64,000 nt of DNA from a bacterium UBP2_UBA2255 (GTDB taxonomy: Bacteria > Edwardsbacteria > AC1 > EtOH8). Position 1 is the stretch's first letter. The number at the start of each line of letters is the position of its first letter. Below the pieces are notes generated by a model. It made no database searches. It had not been told where the DNA came from and saw nothing but the letters and a program-made list of their open reading frames with translations. The stretch covers positions 1,732-65,731 of the forward strand of contig DDXR01000038.1 of the NCBI GenBank assembly GCA_002347565.1. The letters run 5' to 3'. This document shows, piece by piece, positions 23,738 to 31,800 of the stretch. The position numbers were made by a program, and so were the translations under genes.

Positions 23738-25854
23738 GCGTTTTCTTGGCGGACGGCCGGGGTCGGCCAGCCGGCGATCCGAGACCGCAGCAGCACCGCC
23801 AGGGCGTCGATGGCGCAGCGCTCCTGGGCCATGGTGTCGCGGTCGCGCACGGTCGCCGTGCCGTCCTGCAGGGTCTGGAAATCGACCGTGACGCAGAACG
23901 GCGTGCCGATCTCGTCCTGCCGCCGGTAGAGCTTGCCAATGCCGGCGGTGTCGTCGTACACGGCGCGGAAATCCGCCTGCAGCCGCTTCTTGACGCGCTG
24001 GGCCGTCTCGACGATGGCCGGCTCGTTCTTCTTGAGCGGCAGCACCGCCACGGTCACCGGGGCCAGCACCGGGTGCAGCCGCAGCACCACCCGGGTGTGC
24101 TCGTCGCACAGCCTGGCGCACGCCGCCCTGGCCTTCTTGACCAGGTCGAGCCGGTCGGCGCCGGGCAGGCCGCAGGCGCCGTCGACCTGCAGCAGCGAGT
24201 CCGGCAGCCCGGCCACGGCGGCGGCCAGCGCCGACTCGATGGTCCGCAGCTGCCCCGGCGTCGGGACGGCTTCGGCCGGCCGCTTCTCCGCCTCGGCGAT
24301 CCGCTTGGCGATGTTCTTGAGGGCCGCCGCGGCGGCCTCGCGCAGCGGCGCCAGGGCCGCTTCCGCCGGCGCCGAGAGCTGCTCCTCCCCGTAGGCCTCG
24401 CACAGAAAAGCCAGCGTGGCCCGGGTGGCGCCGGCCGACGGCTCGATCACGAACGGGACGTACTTGGCGCCCTTCTTGCCGGTCTGCGGATCGGCGTAGG
24501 ACTCGTCGAAGTACTCCAGCTTCTCCGTGGAGTGCCCGTTCCTGGCCAGCTTCAGCCGCGCCAGGGCGTCATCTGGCACGTCCCGGCTGTGGGCCGTCAG
24601 GTCGTAGTCCTGGCGGTTGGCCACGCCCTCGATCTCGCTCCAGCCCAGGCTGCCCGGGAACAGGTACTCGATGTCCACCGTGCGCTTGGCGTAGTGGGCC
24701 AGCTCCTTCGGCTCCTGCTCCCGCTGCCGCAGCCTGGCCGGGTCGATCCCCAGGCCGACGTACCAGCGGAACCGCGCCTGCAGCCACTCCTCGTGGAGCT
24801 GCTCGTCGTTCTTCTCGCCATCCTTCAGGAACCGCGGCGGCTTGCAGAAGTACTCGATCTCCATCTGCTCGAACTCGCGGGTGCGGAAGGTGAAGTTGCC
24901 GGGCGTGATCTCGTTGCGGAAGGCCTTGCCCACCTGGGCCACGCCGAACGGCAGCTTGCGCCGCGAGGACTGCAGGATGTTGAGGAAATTGACGAAGATG
25001 CCCTGGGCGGTTTCGGGCCGCAGGTAGGTGAGGCCGGACTCGTCCTCCACCGGCCCGACATGGGTCCGGAACATGCCGTTGAACATCCGGGGCGCGGTCA
25101 GCTCGCCCCCGCACTCCGGGCATGTTTTTTCTAGGTATAACTCTAATTGTTCTACTTGATATGCTTTGACTTCGATGTTGAATTTCTTACCCCCTACAAC
25201 CAAACATAAAGTCCCTCGACTATACAATGGCATTGATAGATGGTTAAAAGCAAAAAATATTGGGCCAGATGACGACTCTAGCTCCATGCCTACTGCTGGA
25301 TCATAATAAGGGAATTCACCCGGTCTAGCTTTCCGTGTGATTGGAATCACAACATCGTTGTTAATGCAAAGTTTAACGTCTTCGATCCTAACAACAGAGC
25401 CGGTTGCATTTGTTATGTCGATAAGACCTACTTTTAAGTACTTGTCATTGTTCTCATCAACGATTCGCACTACTCTTGATATCGCCTTGACACATATACC
25501 CTCACTACTGAATTCTCTGACAGAGTTGTAGGTAACTTGATCAGCACGATACCGCTTCTTACAATTTTTACAATCTTGAAGCGGGTCGGTGAAGGTGGCC
25601 TCGTGGCCGGAGTACTGCCAGACCAAACGGTTCATCAGGATGGCCGAGTCCAGGCCGTCCATGTCATCGCGGTCGTAGACCACGGCCTGCCACCAGGCGC
25701 GGATGACGTTGTTCTTCAGCTCCACGCCCAGCGGGCCGTAGTCCCAGGTGGAGCCCACGCCGCCGTAGATCTCGGAGGACTGGAACACGAAACCGCGCCG
25801 CTTGCAGAGCGAGACCAGTTTGTCGAAGGTGTTGTCGGGCTTATAGGGCTGCAT
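23734..25854 (-). CDS. glyS: Glycine--tRNA ligase (alpha2 type) with an AT-rich inserted segment
   Basis: This 706-residue class II synthetase is much longer than the ~460-510 usual for the alpha2 type. The catalytic motifs are present: GFVFQSSEIYGG, GSTWDYGPLG, TYLRPETAQGIFVNF, GKAFRNEITPGNF, and FVIEPSAGATRATLAF, then an anticodon-binding end. Two additions are visible. Residues ~107-244 separate the zinc CxxC pairs (CKNC at 95, CPEC at 245) by a beta-rich, AT-rich segment (25125-25575). Residues ~430-530 are an Ala-rich helical insertion of normal GC. The frame stays open throughout, and a consensus promoter lies upstream. Charging activity is expected; the first insert's role is unknown. 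Confidence 0.92.
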   Translation of the reverse strand: MQPYKPDNTFDKLVSLCKRRGFVFQSSEIYGGVGSTWDYGPLGVELKNNVIRAWWQAVVYDRDDMDGLDSAILMNRLVWQYSGHEATFTDPLQDCKNCKKRYRADQVTYNSVREFSSEGICVKAISRVVRIVDENNDKYLKVGLIDITNATGSVVRIEDVKLCINNDVVIPITRKARPGEFPYYDPAVGMELESSSGPIFFAFNHLSMPLYSRGTLCLVVGGKKFNIEVKAYQVEQLELYLEKTCPECGGELTAPRMFNGMFRTHVGPVEDESGLTYLRPETAQGIFVNFLNILQSSRRKLPFGVAQVGKAFRNEITPGNFTFRTREFEQMEIEYFCKPPRFLKDGEKNDEQLHEEWLQARFRWYVGLGIDPARLRQREQEPKELAHYAKRTVDIEYLFPGSLGWSEIEGVANRQDYDLTAHSRDVPDDALARLKLARNGHSTEKLEYFDESYADPQTGKKGAKYVPFVIEPSAGATRATLAFLCEAYGEEQLSAPAEAALAPLREAAAAALKNIAKRIAEAEKRPAEAVPTPGQLRTIESALAAAVAGLPDSLLQVDGACGLPGADRLDLVKKARAACARLCDEHTRVVLRLHPVLAPVTVAVLPLKKNEPAIVETAQRVKKRLQADFRAVYDDTAGIGKLYRRQDEIGTPFCVTVDFQTLQDGTATVRDRDTMAQERCAIDALAVLLRSRIAGWPTPAVRQENA

Positions 25855-25880
25855 GATCGCATCGTTTCGCTGGAATGGTA

Positions 25881-25910
25881 ATTATACTCCCAATAAATGA
25901 GGAAAATCAA
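25881..25910 (-). promoter_or_regulatory. Sigma-70 promoter for glyS
   Basis: On the minus strand TTGATT (25905-25910) and TATAAT (25881-25886) are 18 nt apart. The start would be about 25874, giving a 20-nt leader before the ATG at 25854. Confidence 0.75.
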
Positions 25911-25936
25911 GGATAAATAGCTGCGACCGGCCAAAG

Positions 25937-25964
25937 AGCGAGCCGCCCTGCCGGGCGGCTCGCT
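25937..25964 (-). terminator. Strong hairpin after the surface-protein gene
   Basis: A perfect 12-bp stem (AGCGAGCCGCCC, loop TGCC, GGGCGGCTCGCT) lies 30 nt after the stop at 25995 and before the glyS promoter. On the minus strand it is followed by CTTTGG, a weak T-tract. Confidence 0.65.
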
Positions 25965-25994
25965 GCGGGGACTATCGCTGGACTGTCGCGGGAC

Positions 25995-26537
25995 CTACCT
26001 GACCACGGTCAGCTTCTGGGTCAGGCTCCGTCCCGCTGCGGTCAGCCGCAGCAGGTAGACGCCGGTGGCCACGGTCCGGCCGCGCTCGTCCCGGCCGTTC
26101 CAGCGCACCGAGTGCCACCCCGCCGGCCGGTCGCCGTCGAGCAGCACCGAGACCTCCTGCCCGATGATGTTGTAGACCCGCAGCAAAACGCGATCGTTGC
26201 GCGGCAGGCCGAACCTGATGGTGGGCTGCAGACCGGGGTTGGGCCAGGGGCGGTCCAAGGTCAGGTTTTTGGGGAGAGGTTGCGCAGTCCCGCCCTGTTG
26301 GTTCGCCGCCACGCCGGCGGGTCCGGCGCCGATGGGATAGAACCCGCCGGCCTCGTGGTAGCTCGCGCTGGCGGCCATTCCGCCGAAGGGGAAGCCGGTC
26401 GAATGCTCGAGAAAATAGGACGCGGACGCCGCCTTGGCGGAGCCGCCGGACAAGCCGTCCTGCAGCAAGAGGAACTGCGCGGCCCCCGGCGAGGCCGCCA
26501 GCAGCGCCAGCAACATCACTGGTAGTATTATCTTCAT
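25995..26537 (-). CDS. Secreted protein with FlgD-like Ig C-terminal domain
   Basis: The 180-residue product has a signal peptide (MKIILPVMLLALLAASPGAAQ), a short Gly/Ala/Ser-rich region, and a C-terminal FlgD-Ig-type module: PNPGLQPTIRFGLPRNDRV, VYNIIGQEVSVLLDG, GWHSVRWNGRDERGRTV and TGVYLLRLTAAGRS. In FCB-group relatives this module ends surface or secreted proteins and is often grouped with type IX sorting tails. It lies 8 nt after the gene at 26546-27703 and is probably co-expressed with it. Its role is probably structural or adhesive (inference). Confidence 0.75.
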   Translation of the reverse strand: MKIILPVMLLALLAASPGAAQFLLLQDGLSGGSAKAASASYFLEHSTGFPFGGMAASASYHEAGGFYPIGAGPAGVAANQQGGTAQPLPKNLTLDRPWPNPGLQPTIRFGLPRNDRVLLRVYNIIGQEVSVLLDGDRPAGWHSVRWNGRDERGRTVATGVYLLRLTAAGRSLTQKLTVVR

Positions 26538-26545
26538 TGTTACAC

Positions 26546-27703
26546 TCACTTCCCGGGTATGGCAGTAAGTGGAATCCACTTCCAGCCGGATGCAGTCTTG
26601 ATGTAGAGGTAGTTATTGTCGTAGGTGACGTCTCCCACCTCGCCCCCGGGATAACTTCCCGAGGGAGGCGCTATGGTTGATTTGAAATTCAGTTTCCCGT
26701 CTATCTTGACGTTGCCCTCGAAAAATCCGGCGTAGTTTGTGCCATAACCAGAAGCGGTGGCGTACACGCCGTACTTGGTCGACGAACTGGTGCCACCATC
26801 GGCCGAGAAATGTCCGCCGTATACCAACCCGGCGTAGTTATCCACATTGGTTGTGGCCCATGATTTCACGCCATAAACAGGTCCGCCATTGTAGAATAAA
26901 TACGCATAGGCATTCACGCCCCGCCGTTCACCCGTGCCGGAACTGCTGCCATTCGTCTGGAAATCGCCGGCATATGCCGCACCCGCGCCGCCGTTGTCGG
27001 CCAACCCATAGATGGCCCGGCGCAGGCCGGTGGCATTGTTGCCATAAACGTTCGCGGCAATGCCGTTGGCCGTCCCGGCGCCGGTGTTGTAGACCGTATC
27101 GACATAGCCGTACACCGCCGAGCCGCTGGCGGCGTCGACCCGCAGCGACAGGCCCAGCGATCCGGGATTGACCGACCAGCGCTGGCCGATGTGGTTGTGC
27201 GCAGCCAGCGGTGCGCTGCCGGCGGTGGTGGCATAGGTGGCACTGTCGGCCCGGGTGGCATGACCGGCATTCGTGGCATTGGTTGCGTTGGTCGCGTTGG
27301 TGGCATTCGTCGCGCTGGTGGCCAAGGCAGCCTGGTACGACCATACCGAACGGGCCGCGTGGGTGATCAGCTTGCGCGGAGACAACGTCTCGCCATTGAC
27401 CGTCACTTCCAGGAACAACTGCTCCAGCTCGAAGAGATCCGGATCGAGGAGCTCCGACTGTCCCAGTACGATGTTGTAGAAACCCTTGGTGACCGGAACG
27501 GCGGCATGCACCTCCTGCCACAGCGGCGAGGCGCCGACCGCGACATCATAGATCCGCACGGCCATGTCGACCGCCTCGTTGAGGGGCAGGGTATCGGCCG
27601 CTCCCGCCAGGTAGCCTTGGTAGTTCAGGTAGATCAGCGGCGGGGCTGCCTGGGCCGTTCCCGCCAGGGCCAACGCGACAATGGCCAACAATGTGAAGCG
27701 CAT
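26546..27703 (-). CDS. Secreted stalk protein with N-A-T repeats
   Basis: This 385-residue protein has a signal peptide (MRFTLLAIVALALAGTAQA) and an N-terminal domain (LIYLNYQGYLAGAADT through LITHAARSVWSYQAA) of a type often found before repetitive surface proteins. Then comes a stalk ATNATNATNATNATNA near residues 130-150 and a Gly/Asn/Tyr-rich beta region (VYGYVDTVYNTG, VYGVKSWATT, KYGVYATASGYG) that ends like a phage-tail-fibre tip (DVTYDNNYLYIKTASGWKWIPL). It is probably a trimeric fibre on the cell surface. ATG 27703 is preceded by GGGAG and a promoter lies 190-218 nt upstream. Confidence 0.75.
   Translation of the reverse strand: MRFTLLAIVALALAGTAQAAPPLIYLNYQGYLAGAADTLPLNEAVDMAVRIYDVAVGASPLWQEVHAAVPVTKGFYNIVLGQSELLDPDLFELEQLFLEVTVNGETLSPRKLITHAARSVWSYQAALATSATNATNATNATNATNAGHATRADSATYATTAGSAPLAAHNHIGQRWSVNPGSLGLSLRVDAASGSAVYGYVDTVYNTGAGTANGIAANVYGNNATGLRRAIYGLADNGGAGAAYAGDFQTNGSSSGTGERRGVNAYAYLFYNGGPVYGVKSWATTNVDNYAGLVYGGHFSADGGTSSSTKYGVYATASGYGTNYAGFFEGNVKIDGKLNFKSTIAPPSGSYPGGEVGDVTYDNNYLYIKTASGWKWIPLTAIPGK
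27267..27320. repeat. Six 9-bp tandem units encoding the N-A-T stalk
   Basis: The plus strand reads GCATTCGTG, GCATTGGTT, GCGTTGGTC, GCGTTGGTG, GCATTCGTC and GCGCTGGTG without gaps. Each unit is one Asn/Ser-Ala-Thr triplet on the minus strand. Copy number could change by slippage without loss of frame. Confidence 0.85.
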
Positions 27704-27892
27704 GGTGGTGCTCCCGTGTTGTGTTGGTGACGGTTTCGTGCGGGCGACATGGCAAGAAAAACCTCTGCGGAGCGTGATCGCGACAGCGCTCCTCCGGAAA
27801 TCCCAGGACCATCGATTGCCGACGTTCAGTCGCATATGATCTCCCGGAAAGCCACGGACCCTGCCGGTCATGCCGTGTCTCTTTCCGGGGAA

Positions 27893-27921
27893 ATACTAGC
27901 AGAATGCCGGTTGCATATCAA
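27893..27921 (-). promoter_or_regulatory. Sigma-70 promoter for the stalk-protein genes
   Basis: On the minus strand TTGATA (27916-27921) and TAGTAT (27893-27898) are 17 nt apart. The predicted start near 27886 leaves a leader of ~180 nt before the ATG at 27703. That leader (27704-27886) contains no gene; a short GGAGCG/CGCTCC inverted repeat near 27771-27794 is its only visible structure. Confidence 0.6.
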
Positions 27922-27976
27922 GCGATCGCCGGAAAAGATTAATGGGATACCGGGAACTGGCGCCCGTTCACTGCTG

Positions 27977-28858
27977 CTACGGCAGGCCCGGCGGGCCGGG
28001 GATGTTGGTCGGCCCGCCGCCGCTCGGCGGATCGCCCTTCTTGGTGGCGATGGCGATGGCGGTCGCCGTGCCTGCGGCCACGGCGACCGCCGAGGCCGCG
28101 ACCAGCGCCGGGGCCGAGGCGTACCAGGCGGTCGAGGCGGCCGCGCCCAGGCTGCCGACCTTGATGGCCGCGCCGCCCCACAGCATCATGAACCCGACCT
28201 GGGCGGCGGTCATGGCCGACGGCTTCCTGGCCGCGCCGCCCCGCGGGACGGTGGTCATCATCTTTTCGCCCACCAGCACCTCGGCGCCCCGCTCGCCGGC
28301 GATCGCCACCTCGCCCTTGAGCACGTCGAGCTCGGTGGAATCGCCCTCCACAAAGATGCCGAACACCGTGCCCCGCACACCGGCCACAGCCGTCGGCGTG
28401 GTCACCGTGAACTTGCTGTCCTTGGACGCCAGCTTGCGGACGCACCCCAGCACCTTGCCGTTCATGGCCCGCATCGAGGTGACCGCCGCGGCCGGCTTCC
28501 GCTGCCGCTCCATCCGGTCAAGCACCAGCAGGCTCTTGTCCTTGAGCTTGACGATGCTGCCGTCATCCAGTGTGATCTCGGCCTCGGCCTCGGCTTCCGA
28601 GGATATCTTGTCGCCGGGATACAGCCGGGACCTCAGCGCCGCCGGGATCCAGTCGTTGGAGCCCCGGCGCTGGATCTCCACCCTGCCCTTGACGAAGCTG
28701 AGCTTGGCCTGGGTCGGCTTGAACTCGGCCAGGGCCGGGCCGGCCTGCGACAGCAGCATCGCGGCCAGCAGCATCACGGCGGCCGGCCGGCTGGGGGTCA
28801 TCTTCATGGTCCACCTCGCGTCTGCGTGTCGGGTCGTGGGTCCGTTCTTGGTCGTCAT
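27977..28858 (-). CDS. FecR-domain secreted protein
   Basis: The 293-residue product has a signal peptide (AAVMLLAAMLLSQAGPALA) and a FecR-type beta domain: AKLSFVKGRVEIQRRGS, LYPGDKISSEAEAEAEITL, DGSIVKLKDKSLLVL, and FTVTTPTAVAGVRGTVFGI, followed by a Gly/Ala-rich hydrophobic stretch (~210-265) and a Pro/Gly tail. FecR domains here are probably structural and exported rather than sigma regulators, since no ECF sigma factor is adjacent. AGGAGG 7 nt before the ATG at 28858 supports this start; an ATG at 28807 would give a more typical signal peptide. It lies 11 nt after the large surface-protein gene. Confidence 0.8.
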   Translation of the reverse strand: MTTKNGPTTRHADARWTMKMTPSRPAAVMLLAAMLLSQAGPALAEFKPTQAKLSFVKGRVEIQRRGSNDWIPAALRSRLYPGDKISSEAEAEAEITLDDGSIVKLKDKSLLVLDRMERQRKPAAAVTSMRAMNGKVLGCVRKLASKDSKFTVTTPTAVAGVRGTVFGIFVEGDSTELDVLKGEVAIAGERGAEVLVGEKMMTTVPRGGAARKPSAMTAAQVGFMMLWGGAAIKVGSLGAAASTAWYASAPALVAASAVAVAAGTATAIAIATKKGDPPSGGGPTNIPGPPGLP

Positions 28859-28869
28859 GGCGGCGCCTC

Positions 28870-31800
28870 CTATCTCACCCGGACCAGCTTCTGGGTGCGG
28901 GCCTGATCATCGAACTCCAGCCGGACGAAGTACAGGCCGGCCGCGGCCGCCATCCGGCCGTTGTCGGTCCCGTCCCAGCGCGCGGCATAGTACCCCGCCT
29001 CCTGGCGCCCCTCGGCCAGGGTCCGCACCAGCTGGCCGGCCACATTGTAGACCTTCAGGCCGACCCTTCCGGTGCGCGGCAGCTGATAGCTGATGACCGC
29101 GCTGCCGGCGCAGGGATTGGGCGAGACCCGTTCCAGGCCGAAGGCCAGCGGCCTGAGGTCCAGGCTGCCGATCGGCCGGTCGCTGCAGATCACCGCGAAC
29201 TCGCGCGATCCAGTCAGGGTGACCGCGACCGGTCCGGAGATCTCGGTGGCCGTGCCCAGCTTGCGGTCGACCAGGTACGCGCGCTGGCCGGCGGCCAGGG
29301 CGCCGCTGGGCTCGAGCCGGATGGTCGCCCGGGCCTCGGGATCGGACTGCCGCACGACCAGCGGCCACTCCAGGTGCGCGGCCGGCGGCCGGAAATCGTA
29401 GTGGTAGGCCGCGCAGGGCCCCTGACCCCACTCGGGGTGCGGGATCTCGGCCGAGACGGCGTCCGACACCAGCGGCGGCTTCTCGGCATCCAGCCGGTCG
29501 TAGCCTGCGGCGGCCTGGGGAGAGACGCCCATCACCAGCCCGCGGTCCGCTCCGGCGTTGGACTCGACGTCGATCCGCACCTGCCACAGCTGATCAGCCG
29601 CTGGCGGCGATCCCACCCCCGGCTGCGCCTTGGCCGCCAAGAAACGCAGGTAGCAGCTTCCCACCGCGTATACCGCGTAGCCGCCCCAGGGCTGGATCTG
29701 CGAGCTCTCGTTGAACGGCGTCAGCGTGTCCCAAACGCCGTTGTTGTAGAGGTCGGGGCTGTTGTCGGTGTACGTCCACACCCGCTGGCGCAGCATGGTG
29801 TTGTTGACGGCGCCGCTGTTGTCGTCGAACCGGTACGACGGTCCGGTGTCGCGGCTGACCTCGAGCCCGCCCAGCTGCAGCGCCGACAGGTAGGGATCCC
29901 CGAACAGGTTCCAGCCTGGCTCCATGGCCAGCACCGTCTGGGGATTGGTGTTCGGGGTGCAGCTGACGCTGAGCGTGGCGGTGTCGACCGTCGCCAGCCA
30001 GTAGCCGCGGCCGTTATGGACGGCCGGACGCTCGACATACCGGGCCTGCTGGGCACTGTAGCCGAACATCCGCCAGCTGGCGCTGCCGTATGAGCCCAGC
30101 GAAGGTCCGAGCGCCCCCACCGCGGTCGACTCGGCCGGGATGGCCGGGATCGACATCAGCTGGTAGCGGCGTCCCGGCCAAAGGGTCGTGACCGCCTGCG
30201 GGCTGGCCGTCGTGAATATGGCACCGGCGACCCCCGCCAGCGGGTTCCCGGAACTGTCGCGGGCGCCGGTGACGGTGAACGAGTACTCGGTCGCCGGGGC
30301 GAACCGGGCGTGGGACAGCGTCAGGTAGGTGCCGGCCGCGTTCCAGCTGCGGGACCATCCGGACACCGCCGGGCTGCAGACGAAGGTGACGCTGGTGTCC
30401 GTCACGCCCTTGGAGAACCCGATCACCACGTCCTGCGTCAGTCCGACGCCGGTGTCGCCGTTGGCGGGCGAGAGGGATACGACCGCGGGTGCGCCGCTGT
30501 CGAAGGGCGCCCATATCGCAAATGAATCGCGGCCCAGCGTGAAGTCGAAGGAGTCCGCGAAGGCGCCGGCGTGGCCGAGCACGATCGCTCCGCCGTCGGC
30601 GGCGGCGCCGGGGTTGCGCTGCGCGACGGCCGGGCCGGACCAGCCCGGCAGGGCTCCGCGCCGGTAGCGGCCGGCGGCCATGGCCGCCTCGTGCGCCGCT
30701 TCGGTGAAGCCGGGAGGGTTGAAGTCGGCCGGGGTATAGGACAACCGGAGATCGAACCCGCCCAGCGCGATGCCGGTGGAGGCGAACGTCCAATGCTTGC
30801 GCAGGCAGGCCGCGGCGTTGGACACCATGGGATGGGGCTGGCCGCTGACGCCGGCGCTGACGTAGCCCGGTGCGCTGGGGCTGAATGGCTGCAGCTGGAC
30901 CGGCGAGTAGCCGGCGGCCACGGTGCCAAGGTCGTAGGCCACCAGGGTGTCGCTGGTCCGGATGTACCGCCGCAGGGTGCCGTCGATATATCCGCCGGCC
31001 CGGGTGACAGAACCCGTACTGTCGACGGTCAGCGTGCGGCCGCCGGTGACCAACGCGCCCTGGGCCAGGGACAGGTTCCCGGCGACCGTCCGGTCGGCGT
31101 GCAGCGTCAGCGGCCCGCCGGTGCTGACCGAGACGTTGCGGGGCCCGTCGCTGACCGGGAACTCGCCTTCGCCGGTGATGCCGGCGCCGGCCAGCTCATA
31201 GACCAGGCTGGCCGCCGGCCGGTACTGCAGCCAGTTGCTGTTGACCGCCCCGCTCCGCCGGACGCAGGCGCCCCTGATCGGCAGCGGGGCGCCCAGGTTG
31301 ACGCCGGCAGTGCGATCCAGCACCAGGGTGTCGAGGCCGGAGACCGTTGCCGGGATCAGGATGGGCGCGGGATCGTTGCCGGCCACGGCCAGCCGCGATG
31401 TGCTGTCCGCCAGCAGGTCGCCGCCGAAGTAGCCGATCTGCCCCAGCAGCGCCAGGCGGCGGGCGCCGACCCGCAGGGCTCCGGCGTTCAGCTTCAGCGT
31501 ATCCCGCACCGCAAGGTTCCGCGTCAGGATGACGTTGTCACCGGAGCTCTCGACCACCAGCTGTCGCACCGTGTCCGGGAAGCCGGGGCCGGTCGGATAC
31601 GGGCCGGTCGACAGCGAATAGAAGAAGTAGTCGGCGTCCTGGCTGTACTGCCGGGCGCCTCCGACCCGCACCGGTCCCAGGTCCTGGCCGGGCGGATGCA
31701 GTCCCTCGACGTCGGTCATCCCCAGCGCGGCGCCAGGCAGCAGCTGGAACCAGCCCAGGCTGTTCTGCCCGACGTTGCTCCATTGCTCGATCACCAGGAA

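Noticed and set aside
22126..25134. Very long open frame on the plus strand opposite gcvT, the response regulator and glyS.
   Set aside because: It has low-complexity Arg/Gly/Leu/Ala composition typical of antisense frames in GC-rich DNA, and the minus strand holds three clear conserved genes.
25125..25575. Intein in glyS.
   Set aside because: There is no Cys/Ser start plus His-Asn-Cys/Ser/Thr end at the segment's edges and no splicing or homing-endonuclease motif.
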